This document shows, piece by piece, positions 17,956 to 24,653 of a stretch of DNA of 64,000 nt. Source of the DNA: Hoylesella loescheii DSM 19665 = JCM 12249 = ATCC 15930 (GTDB taxonomy: Bacteria > Bacteroidota > Bacteroidia > Bacteroidales > Bacteroidaceae); NCBI RefSeq assembly GCF_000378085.1, contig NZ_KB899211.1:312721-376720 (forward strand), in the 5' to 3' direction. The notes beneath the pieces were generated by a model. That model was given only the letters and a program-made list of their open reading frames with translations. It was not told the DNA's origin and made no database searches. The position numbers and the translations under genes are program-made. Positions within the stretch are counted from its first letter, which is position 1. Each line of letters begins with the position of its first letter.

Positions 17956-18827
17956 ACGGCTACCCATAAGCTTTCGTATCAAGATCAGGCATGTTTTAGG
18001 CACTACTTGGCATCAGATGGTTGACTTCCCGCATCGAGCACGGGCAAGATTACAACCACGCGCAGGCGTGATTTGTAATATTTTCGTACATTTTTTAACA
18101 TTGTGAGTGCCCGTCCGACCTGTTGTATGTTCATCAATGGCCAAATAATCGATTCTCGCAGGCACATTGTGCGCCCAAAAAGGGGCAACTTTTCATCCTC
18201 GCTTTGCATACCAAGCAAAGCATCATTACGAAACATCTAAACACCCACTTCTATCCAGTAGTTCACCCATTCACAACACCGACATCAACTAACGCATACC
18301 GACAATAGTGCTCTGGTGCTCTGTTTTAAGGCTTCGCGCGGTGTATTTTACCTGTTGGAAGGGTGTTCCCGCTTAGCTGGAATGCTGTTCCATATCAACT
18401 GTAACATTGTTCCATGTCAGTTGTAACAGCCTTCCAACTTAGTAAAAACCGTCTATCTTGCCCCAAAACGACATGCAAGAACATACAAAACGGAGGACGA
18501 AAGCCAAGAAAAAATGGAGAGAAAAAGTTGTGGATTTTGCTGAATTGGGAAGAAACAAGCTAACGCCAAACGGACCTAAAAGAGAGAGAAGAAGGAGAGT
18601 AATTAACAAATAAACATCGTTTATTGGCCAATTTTATTTCCTCACAAAGTTCCCTTTTGGATGCATTAGGCATAGAAAACAAAGATAAACTTTTCTAGAA
18701 GGTGAAGTGACGATAGGTGCTTTTTGTAAAATCCGTTTACCCACCTTACTCGTTTGCGGACATCAAACGATAAAGCATGCCCCATGATTGCAAGCCAAAG
18801 ACCTGACCTTAATGAACAATGGTTGCC
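17956..18827. other. Intergenic region with decayed GTTCCA array
   Basis: About 870 bp between convergent genes. A decayed four-unit palindrome array lies at 18365-18449. I see no convincing gene; a 77-codon frame on the - strand at 18003-18236 has no start signal or recognisable content. Confidence 0.65.
18365..18449. repeat. GTTCCA palindrome array 2 (4 units, partly decayed)
   Basis: Units at 18365, 18387, 18409 and 18431 keep the 22-bp period. The first has GTTCCC and TGGAAT, the second and third have TGTAAC in the right arm, and the fourth has lost its right arm. The inner T and A are kept in all four. Confidence 0.8.
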
Positions 18828-19430
18828 CTAGGTCTTCCTTTTCTCCAGCAGTTCCAATGCCTTATACACCCTGGAGTATGATACGTCCTGGCCTTTTTGC
18901 ACCTTTTCTTCTTGCAATTTAGCCCTGTCAATTGCTTGTGTTAAACATCCGTTTTTGCACAGTTGCTTTACCCAGTCAGTATCTTTCAGAAACTTTTCGT
19001 TTTTGTCGAACTGTGTGATATGTTTCTTTAATTCCCTAACAACCTCGTCGCACGTATAAAACGGTCGGCCAACATCCTTATAATGCAGCAAAAACCAATA
19101 TTCGATAGAGGGTAGGCTGTCGCATAACAACACGGCTTTGTTATTGGCATACTTACTTTTCATGCGTTCCACTAGTTGGCGTTCCTGGTCGTTGCGTTGC
19201 GAAACGTCGGCATCAAACACCACAATGGCAAGGCCTTGGTCTTTGAGAACGTCGTCTACGCGCTTGACTAGTTCAAACGCGTTTTCCCGTCCGAAGTAAC
19301 GTGGCCTTACTTTTACCCTATATTTTCGCAACGTTTGCAGGTGTTTAAAATACCATTGCTCAGTAATCCCCGCTCCAATGATGGTGGGTGTTGGATCTTT
19401 TAATTGCTTTTGCGCTTGCTTCCTTGCCAT
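18828..19430 (-). CDS. RloB-like protein of an ATPase/RloB defence-type pair
   Basis: 200 residues. The N-terminus PTIIGAGITEQWYFKHLQTLRKY and the following VVFDADVSQRND match the layout of RloB-like proteins, which are thought to have a TOPRIM-related fold with a Glu after the first strand and a DxD later. Here the usual C-E-G is A-G (GAG at about residues 19-21), so the first acidic residue is missing, while the TE and the DAD remain. CDSLPSIEYWFLLHY is another family block. The ATG is 2 nt from the stop of the ATPase gene, so translation is coupled. Such pairs (AbiL-type, RloA/RloB) are known or proposed anti-phage systems; defence here is inferred. Confidence 0.75.
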   Translation of the reverse strand: MARKQAQKQLKDPTPTIIGAGITEQWYFKHLQTLRKYRVKVRPRYFGRENAFELVKRVDDVLKDQGLAIVVFDADVSQRNDQERQLVERMKSKYANNKAVLLCDSLPSIEYWFLLHYKDVGRPFYTCDEVVRELKKHITQFDKNEKFLKDTDWVKQLCKNGCLTQAIDRAKLQEEKVQKGQDVSYSRVYKALELLEKRKT

Positions 19431-19432
19431 AC

Positions 19433-20722
19433 TTACCCGATGTTAGGCAATGCACCGAAGCGGCCATTGCGGTAGAATTTACGGAAAGAACTAATCTTAT
19501 TCAGTCCCTTAAAGTCTGCAAGTGAATAAAGCTTGGTAGCACCATCCTCCCCTTTCTCTGTAAACCACACCATGTCCTTTCTAAACATATCGTCCACTTC
19601 ATCTAAAAGTGGGTCGTAGTGTGTGGTGATTAGCAGCTGACTACGACCTTCTTTCTGCAAGAATCGGGTGAGGATAAACTCTACGAGTTCAGGATGTAGC
19701 GATGATTCTATCTCGTCTATCGTAAGAAAAGATTCTAGCACGCAAGCATGGTATATTTCAGTTTCTATACCAAAACCTCGTCTTGTGCCAGCACTTTGTA
19801 CATTACTAGGCAAAAAATATGTTTCTTTTCCACGCGCTGTAATAACTTCATGCTTAAAATTAACATTAATTCGACTTGGTGCCCAACCATCTAGTAACAT
19901 TTGCTTTGCACCATCTGAAAGCCTTTTGTCATGCAAAAGATTTTTGAACATTTCATCTGATAAAGGCCCTTTTTCACGTTTCACAATAATCTCTGTAATG
20001 TTAAAATCTGAATGCTGCATAAACCTTAAAAGGAAATCTTTTAACAGATTGTCGTCAGATACGGATTTAGCAGCTAATGAAAATACATCTGTTTCTGGTC
20101 TAACAACACACATCAAGTCAATGATCTCCATCCAATCAAGCACCTCATCCACAAAAGGTATCGCCACATTCACCATTTCTTTAGCAGCGAAAAACGACAT
20201 GTTGGGCAAGCATTTCAGAGATAACTCCTCCAATGCGGCCTTTGATACTTTGAGGTTTGCTTGCAATTTGACAACCGAAACGCCATTGTCTAAGGTGCGG
20301 TTAAGCAGCAATGTGGGTTGTGTTGTTTTGTAATACGACAAGCGTTCGCTGTAAACCAACTTGTTGTCCAACACAACTTCGTACTTATACTTCACATCTC
20401 CCACAAAGAATACAAGCTCGAAGGAGGAAGGCTCGTTAGGGGTTGTCTGATCGAGCATAAAGGGTTGTGCACCGATAGCTTCGTCTTTCGCATGTTTTTT
20501 ACTAAACCAAAAACTATGTAAGAATTCGAATGCGGCCAACAGGTTAGACTTCCCGCTGGCGTTTGCACCATAAACTAGGGCAAAGCGCAACAGCCGTGTG
20601 CTGCCAATCTGCACCACCTGATAGTCTTCGAGGGTCTTATCGTTTGTCGCTTCGAAACTAAATGTGGTAGCCTCTTTAAACGATAAGAAGTTTTTTATTG
20701 TTAGTTCTTGTATCATTGCCAT
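19433..20722 (-). CDS. AAA/ABC-type ATPase, RloA/AbiLi-like
   Basis: About 429 residues from ATG 20722 (MAMIQELTIKNFLSF); in-frame ATGs exist further upstream (20755, 20824), but they sit at or before the -7 box, so the start at 20722, or the ATG two codons on, is preferred. Walker A is GANASGKSN near residue 50 of this form. Downstream are the D-loop/Walker B-like FLTIDEIESSLHPELVEFILTRF and the LLITTHYDPLL switch region, all of the SMC/OLD-like AAA_15/AAA_21 class. In AbiL, OLD and PARIS-like systems such an ATPase senses phage and controls a nuclease partner; here the partner is the RloB-like gene 2 nt downstream. Confidence 0.8.
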   Translation of the reverse strand: MAMIQELTIKNFLSFKEATTFSFEATNDKTLEDYQVVQIGSTRLLRFALVYGANASGKSNLLAAFEFLHSFWFSKKHAKDEAIGAQPFMLDQTTPNEPSSFELVFFVGDVKYKYEVVLDNKLVYSERLSYYKTTQPTLLLNRTLDNGVSVVKLQANLKVSKAALEELSLKCLPNMSFFAAKEMVNVAIPFVDEVLDWMEIIDLMCVVRPETDVFSLAAKSVSDDNLLKDFLLRFMQHSDFNITEIIVKREKGPLSDEMFKNLLHDKRLSDGAKQMLLDGWAPSRINVNFKHEVITARGKETYFLPSNVQSAGTRRGFGIETEIYHACVLESFLTIDEIESSLHPELVEFILTRFLQKEGRSQLLITTHYDPLLDEVDDMFRKDMVWFTEKGEDGATKLYSLADFKGLNKISSFRKFYRNGRFGALPNIG

Positions 20723-20759
20723 TAATTGGAACGTAGAGATATTGGCTACATTCATTCTG

Positions 20760-20767
20760 CAAAGATA
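20760..20767 (-). promoter_or_regulatory. Candidate -7 box (TATCTTTG) of the ATPase/RloB pair
   Basis: On the - strand TATCTTTG lies about 38 bp before the chosen start. The region 19 bp further upstream reads GATG rather than TTTG, so the -33 element is weak. Confidence 0.55.
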
Positions 20768-20824
20768 AGAAAAAGAAACTATCATACATCGATTTGTATG
20801 GTTTTTAACGATTCTATATTGCAA

Positions 20825-21216
20825 AATGGCGTAAGTTTGGCTAAAATGAGAAATAAAATATCGTTTTTAATGGGATATATCTCGTGATGAAACAATAACC
20901 TTCCACACCTAACGAGTTGCACTTTTGAATATCTAGAATGCAATGCTATCAGAATACGGGCAGTATGTTAAAGCAATTTATACGTTTTGTAGCATACAGG
21001 CAATAGAGCGCATTTTAATTTATACACCCAATCTTTTCAGCCTCTCACTTTTCTACCTTTTCGCAGTTTCATTTTTCTCACCCTTTCATCTTTTCACTCT
21101 TCCACCTTTTCACTCTTTCACCCTTTCTCCTGCCATAAAAATGCACATTGCGGGCAATATGCAAAAAAACGCACATTTTTTAGGCGACATAACGCATATA
21201 TTAAAAAAAGAAGTGT
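20825..21216. other. Intergenic region with pyrimidine-rich tract
   Basis: Between divergent transcription units. About 21030-21135 is a long run of C and T with CTTTTCACC-like reiterations, similar to about 2558-2640. An open frame crossing it (20943-21293) translates to low-complexity Phe/Leu/Ser and overlaps the glsA start, so I do not call it. Confidence 0.6.
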
Positions 21217-21224
21217 TATTTTTG
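21217..21224 (+). promoter_or_regulatory. Candidate -7 box (TATTTTTG) of glsA
   Basis: TATTTTTG fits TAnnTTTG and lies 34 bp before the GTG start of glsA. No clear TTTG is visible 19 bp upstream. Confidence 0.5.
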
Positions 21225-21258
21225 CAAATTGTTAGTATTGTTTTGATAGAACGACATT

Positions 21259-22107
21259 GTGGAGAAAACCATAGACATAGACAACATCCTTAAAAGCAAG
21301 ATGGGCGACAAGGCACGTCTTGTGCCTCGACCGCTGGTAAGATGGCTTAAGCACATTGTGCACCAAGACGAGGTGAACGGTTTTCTTTGGGACAACCGCG
21401 AACGTGTGGGTGTAGACTGGTTGGAGGCTTGCGTTAGCTATCTTGGCCTCACATTGAACGTGCATGGCATAGAAAATCTGCCCGCGAAAGATGATGGCCG
21501 CCTATATACGTTCGTCTCTAACCATCCATTGGGTGGCATTGATGGCGTGGCTCTCGGTGCAATCGTGGGTCGCCACTATGACGGCAACTTCCGTTATCTG
21601 GTTAACGACCTGCTGATGCACCTGCCTGGTTTGGCTCCGCTATGTATTCCTATCAACAAAACAGGCAACCAAAGTCGCGCGTTCCCTGCTATGGTGGAGG
21701 CTGGATTTAAGGGCGAACAGCACATGATGATGTTTCCCGCGGGTCTGTGCAGCCGCAGAACAAAGGGCGAGATACGCGACATAGCGTGGACAAAGACGTT
21801 CATCGCCAAGAGCGTAGAAACAAAAAGAGACGTGGTGCCCATACACTTCGGTGGGCAGAACTCAAACTTTTTCTACCGTTTGGCAAACGCCTGCAAACGT
21901 CTGGGCATCAAATTCAACGTGGCCATGCTGTTCCTTGTAGACGAAATGTACAAGAACAGGCACAAAACCTTTAACGTCACCATCGGAAAACCCATTCCTT
22001 GGCAAACGTTCGACAATAGCCGAACGCCCTTGCAATGGGCACAAATGGTGCAAGACATGGTGTACCAACTGCCCACAAACAACCAAAACCGACAACTTAA
22101 CCCCTAA
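21259..22107 (+). CDS. glsA: Glycine lipid O-acyltransferase GlsA (PlsC-like)
   Basis: 282 residues, starting with GTG at 21259; no ATG in frame lies nearer the conserved N-terminus. Acyltransferase motif SNHPLGGIDG at about 87-96 (His89 and Asp95, one residue wider than the classic HX4D, as I recall it for this subgroup), followed by PGLAPLCIPINKTGNQSRAF and MMFPAGLCSRR, the acceptor and FPEG-like blocks. In Bacteroides, GlsA adds the second fatty acid by O-acylation to N-acyl-glycine, giving glycine/serine-type lipids of the envelope. The GNAT-type gene 25 bp downstream is its known partner. Family and pair strongly support the call. Confidence 0.85.
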   Translation: MEKTIDIDNILKSKMGDKARLVPRPLVRWLKHIVHQDEVNGFLWDNRERVGVDWLEACVSYLGLTLNVHGIENLPAKDDGRLYTFVSNHPLGGIDGVALGAIVGRHYDGNFRYLVNDLLMHLPGLAPLCIPINKTGNQSRAFPAMVEAGFKGEQHMMMFPAGLCSRRTKGEIRDIAWTKTFIAKSVETKRDVVPIHFGGQNSNFFYRLANACKRLGIKFNVAMLFLVDEMYKNRHKTFNVTIGKPIPWQTFDNSRTPLQWAQMVQDMVYQLPTNNQNRQLNP

Positions 22108-22132
22108 GCCATAACCGATAACCGAAGGAAGA

Positions 22133-23122
22133 ATGGAAGAAAAAATCATCCAACCCGTTGACAGGGAGCTGCTGAGAAGCGAACTCACGCCCAATAAACA
22201 ATTGCGCCTGACGAACAAGAGCAATAACGAGATTTACATCGTTACTGCCCAAGACTCGCCTAACGTGATGCGAGAGATCGGTAGACTGCGCGAAATAGCG
22301 TTCCGAAACGCTGGCGGAGGAACGGGAAAGGCGATGGATATCGATGAGTTTGACACGATGGAAGGCGGATATAAACAGCTCATCGTGTGGAATCCTGATG
22401 CCGAAGAAATCATTGGGGGATACCGTTTTATATATGGAACGGACTGGAAGATGGGTGCCGACGGACAACCGCAGTTGGCAACGAGCCACATGTTCAAGTT
22501 CTCCAACCGCTTCCTTACCGAGTATATGCCCTATACGGTGGAGCTAGGTCGTTCGTTTGTGGCCGTAGAATACCAGAGTATTCGTAAAGGAGCAAAGAGC
22601 ATTTTCGCACTAGACAACCTCTGGGACGGACTTGGCGCGCTCACGGTTATCAATCCTAAGCTGAAATATTTCTTTGGAAAGATGACGATGTATCCTTCTT
22701 ACATTCGCCGCGGCAGGGATATGATACTCTATTTTCTTAAAAAACACTTCGACGATAAGGAGAATCTGATTACGCCAATGAAACCCCTTATCATCGAAAC
22801 CGACCCGAAAGAACTGGAAACGCTATTCAGTGCGACCGGCTTTAAGGAAGACTACAAGATCTTGAACCGCGAAATTCGTGCGCTGGGATATGACATTCCG
22901 CCGTTGGTTAACGCCTACATGGGGCTTAGTCCCACAATGAAACTCTTCGGAACGGCTATCAATAATGGTTTCGGCGACGTTGAAGAAACGGGTATTCTCA
23001 TTGCCGTTGACGAGATTTTGGAAGAGAAACGCGTGCGCCACATCGACAGTTTCATTGCCGAGAACAGGGAAACGCTGGAATTGACAACGGGACAAAACAA
23101 GATTATATATAAGGCGAAGTAG
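22133..23122 (+). CDS. glsB: Glycine N-acyltransferase GlsB (GNAT, hemolysin-like)
   Basis: 329 residues. GNAT-like core: REIGRLREIAFRNAGGGTGKAMDIDEFDTMEGGYKQLIVWNPDAEEIIGGYRFI, then FLTEYMPYTVELGRSFVAVEYQ and ALDNLWDGLGAL, the pattern of OlsB/hemolysin-related N-acyltransferases in Bacteroidota. In Bacteroides thetaiotaomicron GlsB makes N-acyl-3-hydroxyacyl-glycine, the first step of glycine lipid synthesis; GlsA does the second. Start 25 bp after glsA, so one operon. Cytoplasmic or membrane-peripheral. Confidence 0.85.
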   Translation: MEEKIIQPVDRELLRSELTPNKQLRLTNKSNNEIYIVTAQDSPNVMREIGRLREIAFRNAGGGTGKAMDIDEFDTMEGGYKQLIVWNPDAEEIIGGYRFIYGTDWKMGADGQPQLATSHMFKFSNRFLTEYMPYTVELGRSFVAVEYQSIRKGAKSIFALDNLWDGLGALTVINPKLKYFFGKMTMYPSYIRRGRDMILYFLKKHFDDKENLITPMKPLIIETDPKELETLFSATGFKEDYKILNREIRALGYDIPPLVNAYMGLSPTMKLFGTAINNGFGDVEETGILIAVDEILEEKRVRHIDSFIAENRETLELTTGQNKIIYKAK

Positions 23123-23285
23123 GGAGAAGATCCAAAACTGCTGATGCATGTTGGGGTGAACGAAGTGCAGCTCTATTAATCTTTGGCATGTAATCAATAG
23201 AAATAAACTGTGTATAATCAGACGGCACCCTCTTTGTATAGAAGTGTTAAATGCACTTTTAACACAGGTAAAAGTATGTAGTTCA

Positions 23286-23317
23286 TTTGAATAGTACGAA
23301 TAAAAGTATTATCTTTG
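23286..23317 (+). promoter_or_regulatory. Consensus promoter of the two small genes
   Basis: TTTG (23286-23289), 20 bp, then TATCTTTG (23310-23317). The next ATG is at 23344. The location rules out the upstream in-frame ATG at 23287. Confidence 0.75.
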
Positions 23318-23343
23318 TATTGTTCAAATTAAGTAATACGACC

Positions 23344-23490
23344 ATGAAAAGAAGAGTGATATTGACAGAAAGTGAGTACGATCTGATCGAAACGGTAAGA
23401 AATTACAAAAGGTGTTTCCCAAATGGGGAGCCTGGATTAAGGTGGGCGATCGAAAGAATGCTAGCAGAATTGCTCGATGAACGGCTCTAA
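23344..23490 (+). CDS. Small conserved-looking protein, 48 residues
   Basis: 48 residues from ATG 23344, chosen because a full promoter covers the upstream alternative. The sequence starts MKRRVILTESEYDLIETVRNYKR and ends WAIERMLAELLDERL: a short strand followed by two amphipathic helices, as in very small DNA-binding or antitoxin-like proteins. I do not recognise a named family. It lies in one transcript with the DUF5053-like gene 55 bp downstream. Confidence 0.6.
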   Translation: MKRRVILTESEYDLIETVRNYKRCFPNGEPGLRWAIERMLAELLDERL

Positions 23491-23545
23491 TTATAAGAAC
23501 AACAAACTTCATCATCAAGTTAGTTACATAAAAAAAGGAGGGACT

Positions 23546-23803
23546 ATGGCAACAATGACATTGACAAAAGATAAAGTGGGGACAATGAAATCCCAATTAA
23601 AAGACATTCTGCTTGCTATTTCGTGGGCAGACCTTTCTAAAACATACTTTGGCAAATCGAACTCGTGGCTCTACCATAAGCTTGATGGTATAGACGGGAA
23701 TAAGAAACCGATAACGTTTAATGAGCAAGAGAAAGCCCAGCTTAAAGGTGCACTAGTAGACCTTGCCGATCGTATTCGGCGAGCTGCCGACAATATACAA
23801 TAA
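23546..23803 (+). CDS. DUF5053-like small protein
   Basis: 85 residues from ATG 23546, preceded by AAAGGAGGGACT, an unusually strong Shine-Dalgarno for this phylum; the upstream in-frame ATG at 23477 lacks one and overlaps the previous gene. The core ILLAISWADLSKTYFGKSNSWLYHKLDG followed by FNEQEKAQLKGALVDLADRIRRAADNI is the pattern I associate with DUF5053 of Bacteroidales: a helix-turn-helix-like segment with SxSWLYHKL and a C-terminal helix. DNA binding is possible but not shown. It is followed by a clear terminator, so with the 48-residue gene it forms a closed two-gene unit. Confidence 0.75.
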   Translation: MATMTLTKDKVGTMKSQLKDILLAISWADLSKTYFGKSNSWLYHKLDGIDGNKKPITFNEQEKAQLKGALVDLADRIRRAADNIQ

Positions 23804-23859
23804 GCCTCGGTTGTATTACACCGTTGAACAAAAGCCGCCATTGGGCTTGTGGCGCACCC

Positions 23860-23893
23860 ATAACCTCTCAACAAAATGAGAGGTTATTTTATT
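23860..23893 (+). terminator. Intrinsic terminator after the DUF5053-like gene
   Basis: ATAACCTCTC (23860-23869) and GAGAGGTTAT (23878-23887), loop 8 nt, followed by TTTATT. Confidence 0.85.
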
Positions 23894-24014
23894 GAAGATA
23901 ATGTGCAATTTGATCATTTTGCTTTATACCATATAAGGCTTTTTACAACAAAGCACACCCCAGAATCAATCGGCCACGACATTGGAAACCCAATGCGTGG
24001 CCGATTGCTTTTGG

Positions 24015-24087
24015 TCGGGATGAGGCGACTCGAACGCCCGACCCCTACGTCCCGAACGTAGTGCGCTACCAACTGCGCTACATCCCG
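24015..24087 (-). tRNA. tRNA-Pro (anticodon CGG)
   Basis: Full cloverleaf on the - strand: acceptor CGGGATG/CATCCCG with discriminator A, D-stem GCGC/GCGC, anticodon stem CTACG/CGTAG with loop TTCGGGA giving CGG, and T-arm with TTCGAGT. The C1-G72 pair fits tRNA-Pro. CCA is not encoded. Confidence 0.95.
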
Positions 24088-24159
24088 ATGCCAAAACGAA
24101 TGCCAATGGCGAACCGTAATATTGCTTTCGCAACTGGCTTTCTTCGCTTAAATGCGGTG

Positions 24160-24193
24160 CAAAGGTACTGCAAAAATCTGAATAACGTGCAAA
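24160..24193 (-). promoter_or_regulatory. Promoter of tRNA-Pro
   Basis: On the - strand TTTG (24190-24193), 22 bp, then TACCTTTG (24160-24167), about 72 bp before the tRNA 5' end. Confidence 0.55.
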
Positions 24194-24227
24194 TGAAGAG
24201 AAAATAATAAAGAAATGTTCCGCAAAA

Positions 24228-24259
24228 TTTGCCAGTTAAATAATTAATCACTACCTTTG
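24228..24259 (+). promoter_or_regulatory. Promoter of tRNA-Phe
   Basis: TTTG (24228-24231), 20 bp, TACCTTTG (24252-24259), 18 bp before the tRNA. It is divergent from the tRNA-Pro promoter. Confidence 0.7.
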
Positions 24260-24277
24260 CACTCGCAATGGAAAAAT

Positions 24278-24350
24278 GGTGCCATAGCTCAGTTGGTAGA
24301 GCAAAGGACTGAAAATCCTTGTGTCCCCGGTTCGATTCCTGGTGGCACCA
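24278..24350 (+). tRNA. tRNA-Phe (anticodon GAA)
   Basis: Acceptor GGTGCCA/TGGCACC, discriminator A, D-stem GCTC/GAGC, anticodon stem AAGGA/TCCTT with loop CTGAAAA giving GAA, T-loop TTCGATT. The T-stem CCCGG/CCTGG has one C-T mismatch at its middle pair. Confidence 0.95.
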
Positions 24351-24562
24351 CTATTTTTTGGTTAATAAATTGTGTGGGTCTTTGAAGTCGTGAGATTTCA
24401 AGGACTTTTTTTATTTTCGATATTTTGATAGTTTATGCCCCGCGTGCTGCCCTCGTCTGGGTAGCGTTCGGCCAAGAGTCATAGCCCCACACCCAATCAA
24501 GAAACTTTTGCTTTCAATATAAAAAATGTGCCATCAAGGGTATCCATCCCCATGATTTTGTG

Positions 24563-24570
24563 TACTTTTG
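24563..24570 (+). promoter_or_regulatory. Candidate -7 box (TACTTTTG) of the sulfatase
   Basis: TACTTTTG fits TAnnTTTG; the start codon is 83 bp downstream. No well-spaced TTTG upstream. Confidence 0.4.
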
Positions 24571-24653
24571 TAGTGTATAACGTGCAGCCAACATGGCCAT
24601 CGCTATCTTAGCGAATGTTATTTGGTGCACAATAACAACCAACTTACACAAAG

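Noticed and set aside
18003..18236. 77-codon - strand frame after the alpha/beta hydrolase
   Set aside because: No promoter or ribosome site, no recognisable content, and it lies in an intergenic gap between convergent genes.
20943..21293. 116-codon + strand frame before glsA
   Set aside because: It crosses a pyrimidine-rich tract, overlaps the glsA start in another frame and has low-complexity Phe/Ser/Leu content.
23287..23490. Longer 67-residue form of the 48-residue gene
   Set aside because: The upstream ATG lies within the consensus promoter, so it would not be in the transcript.
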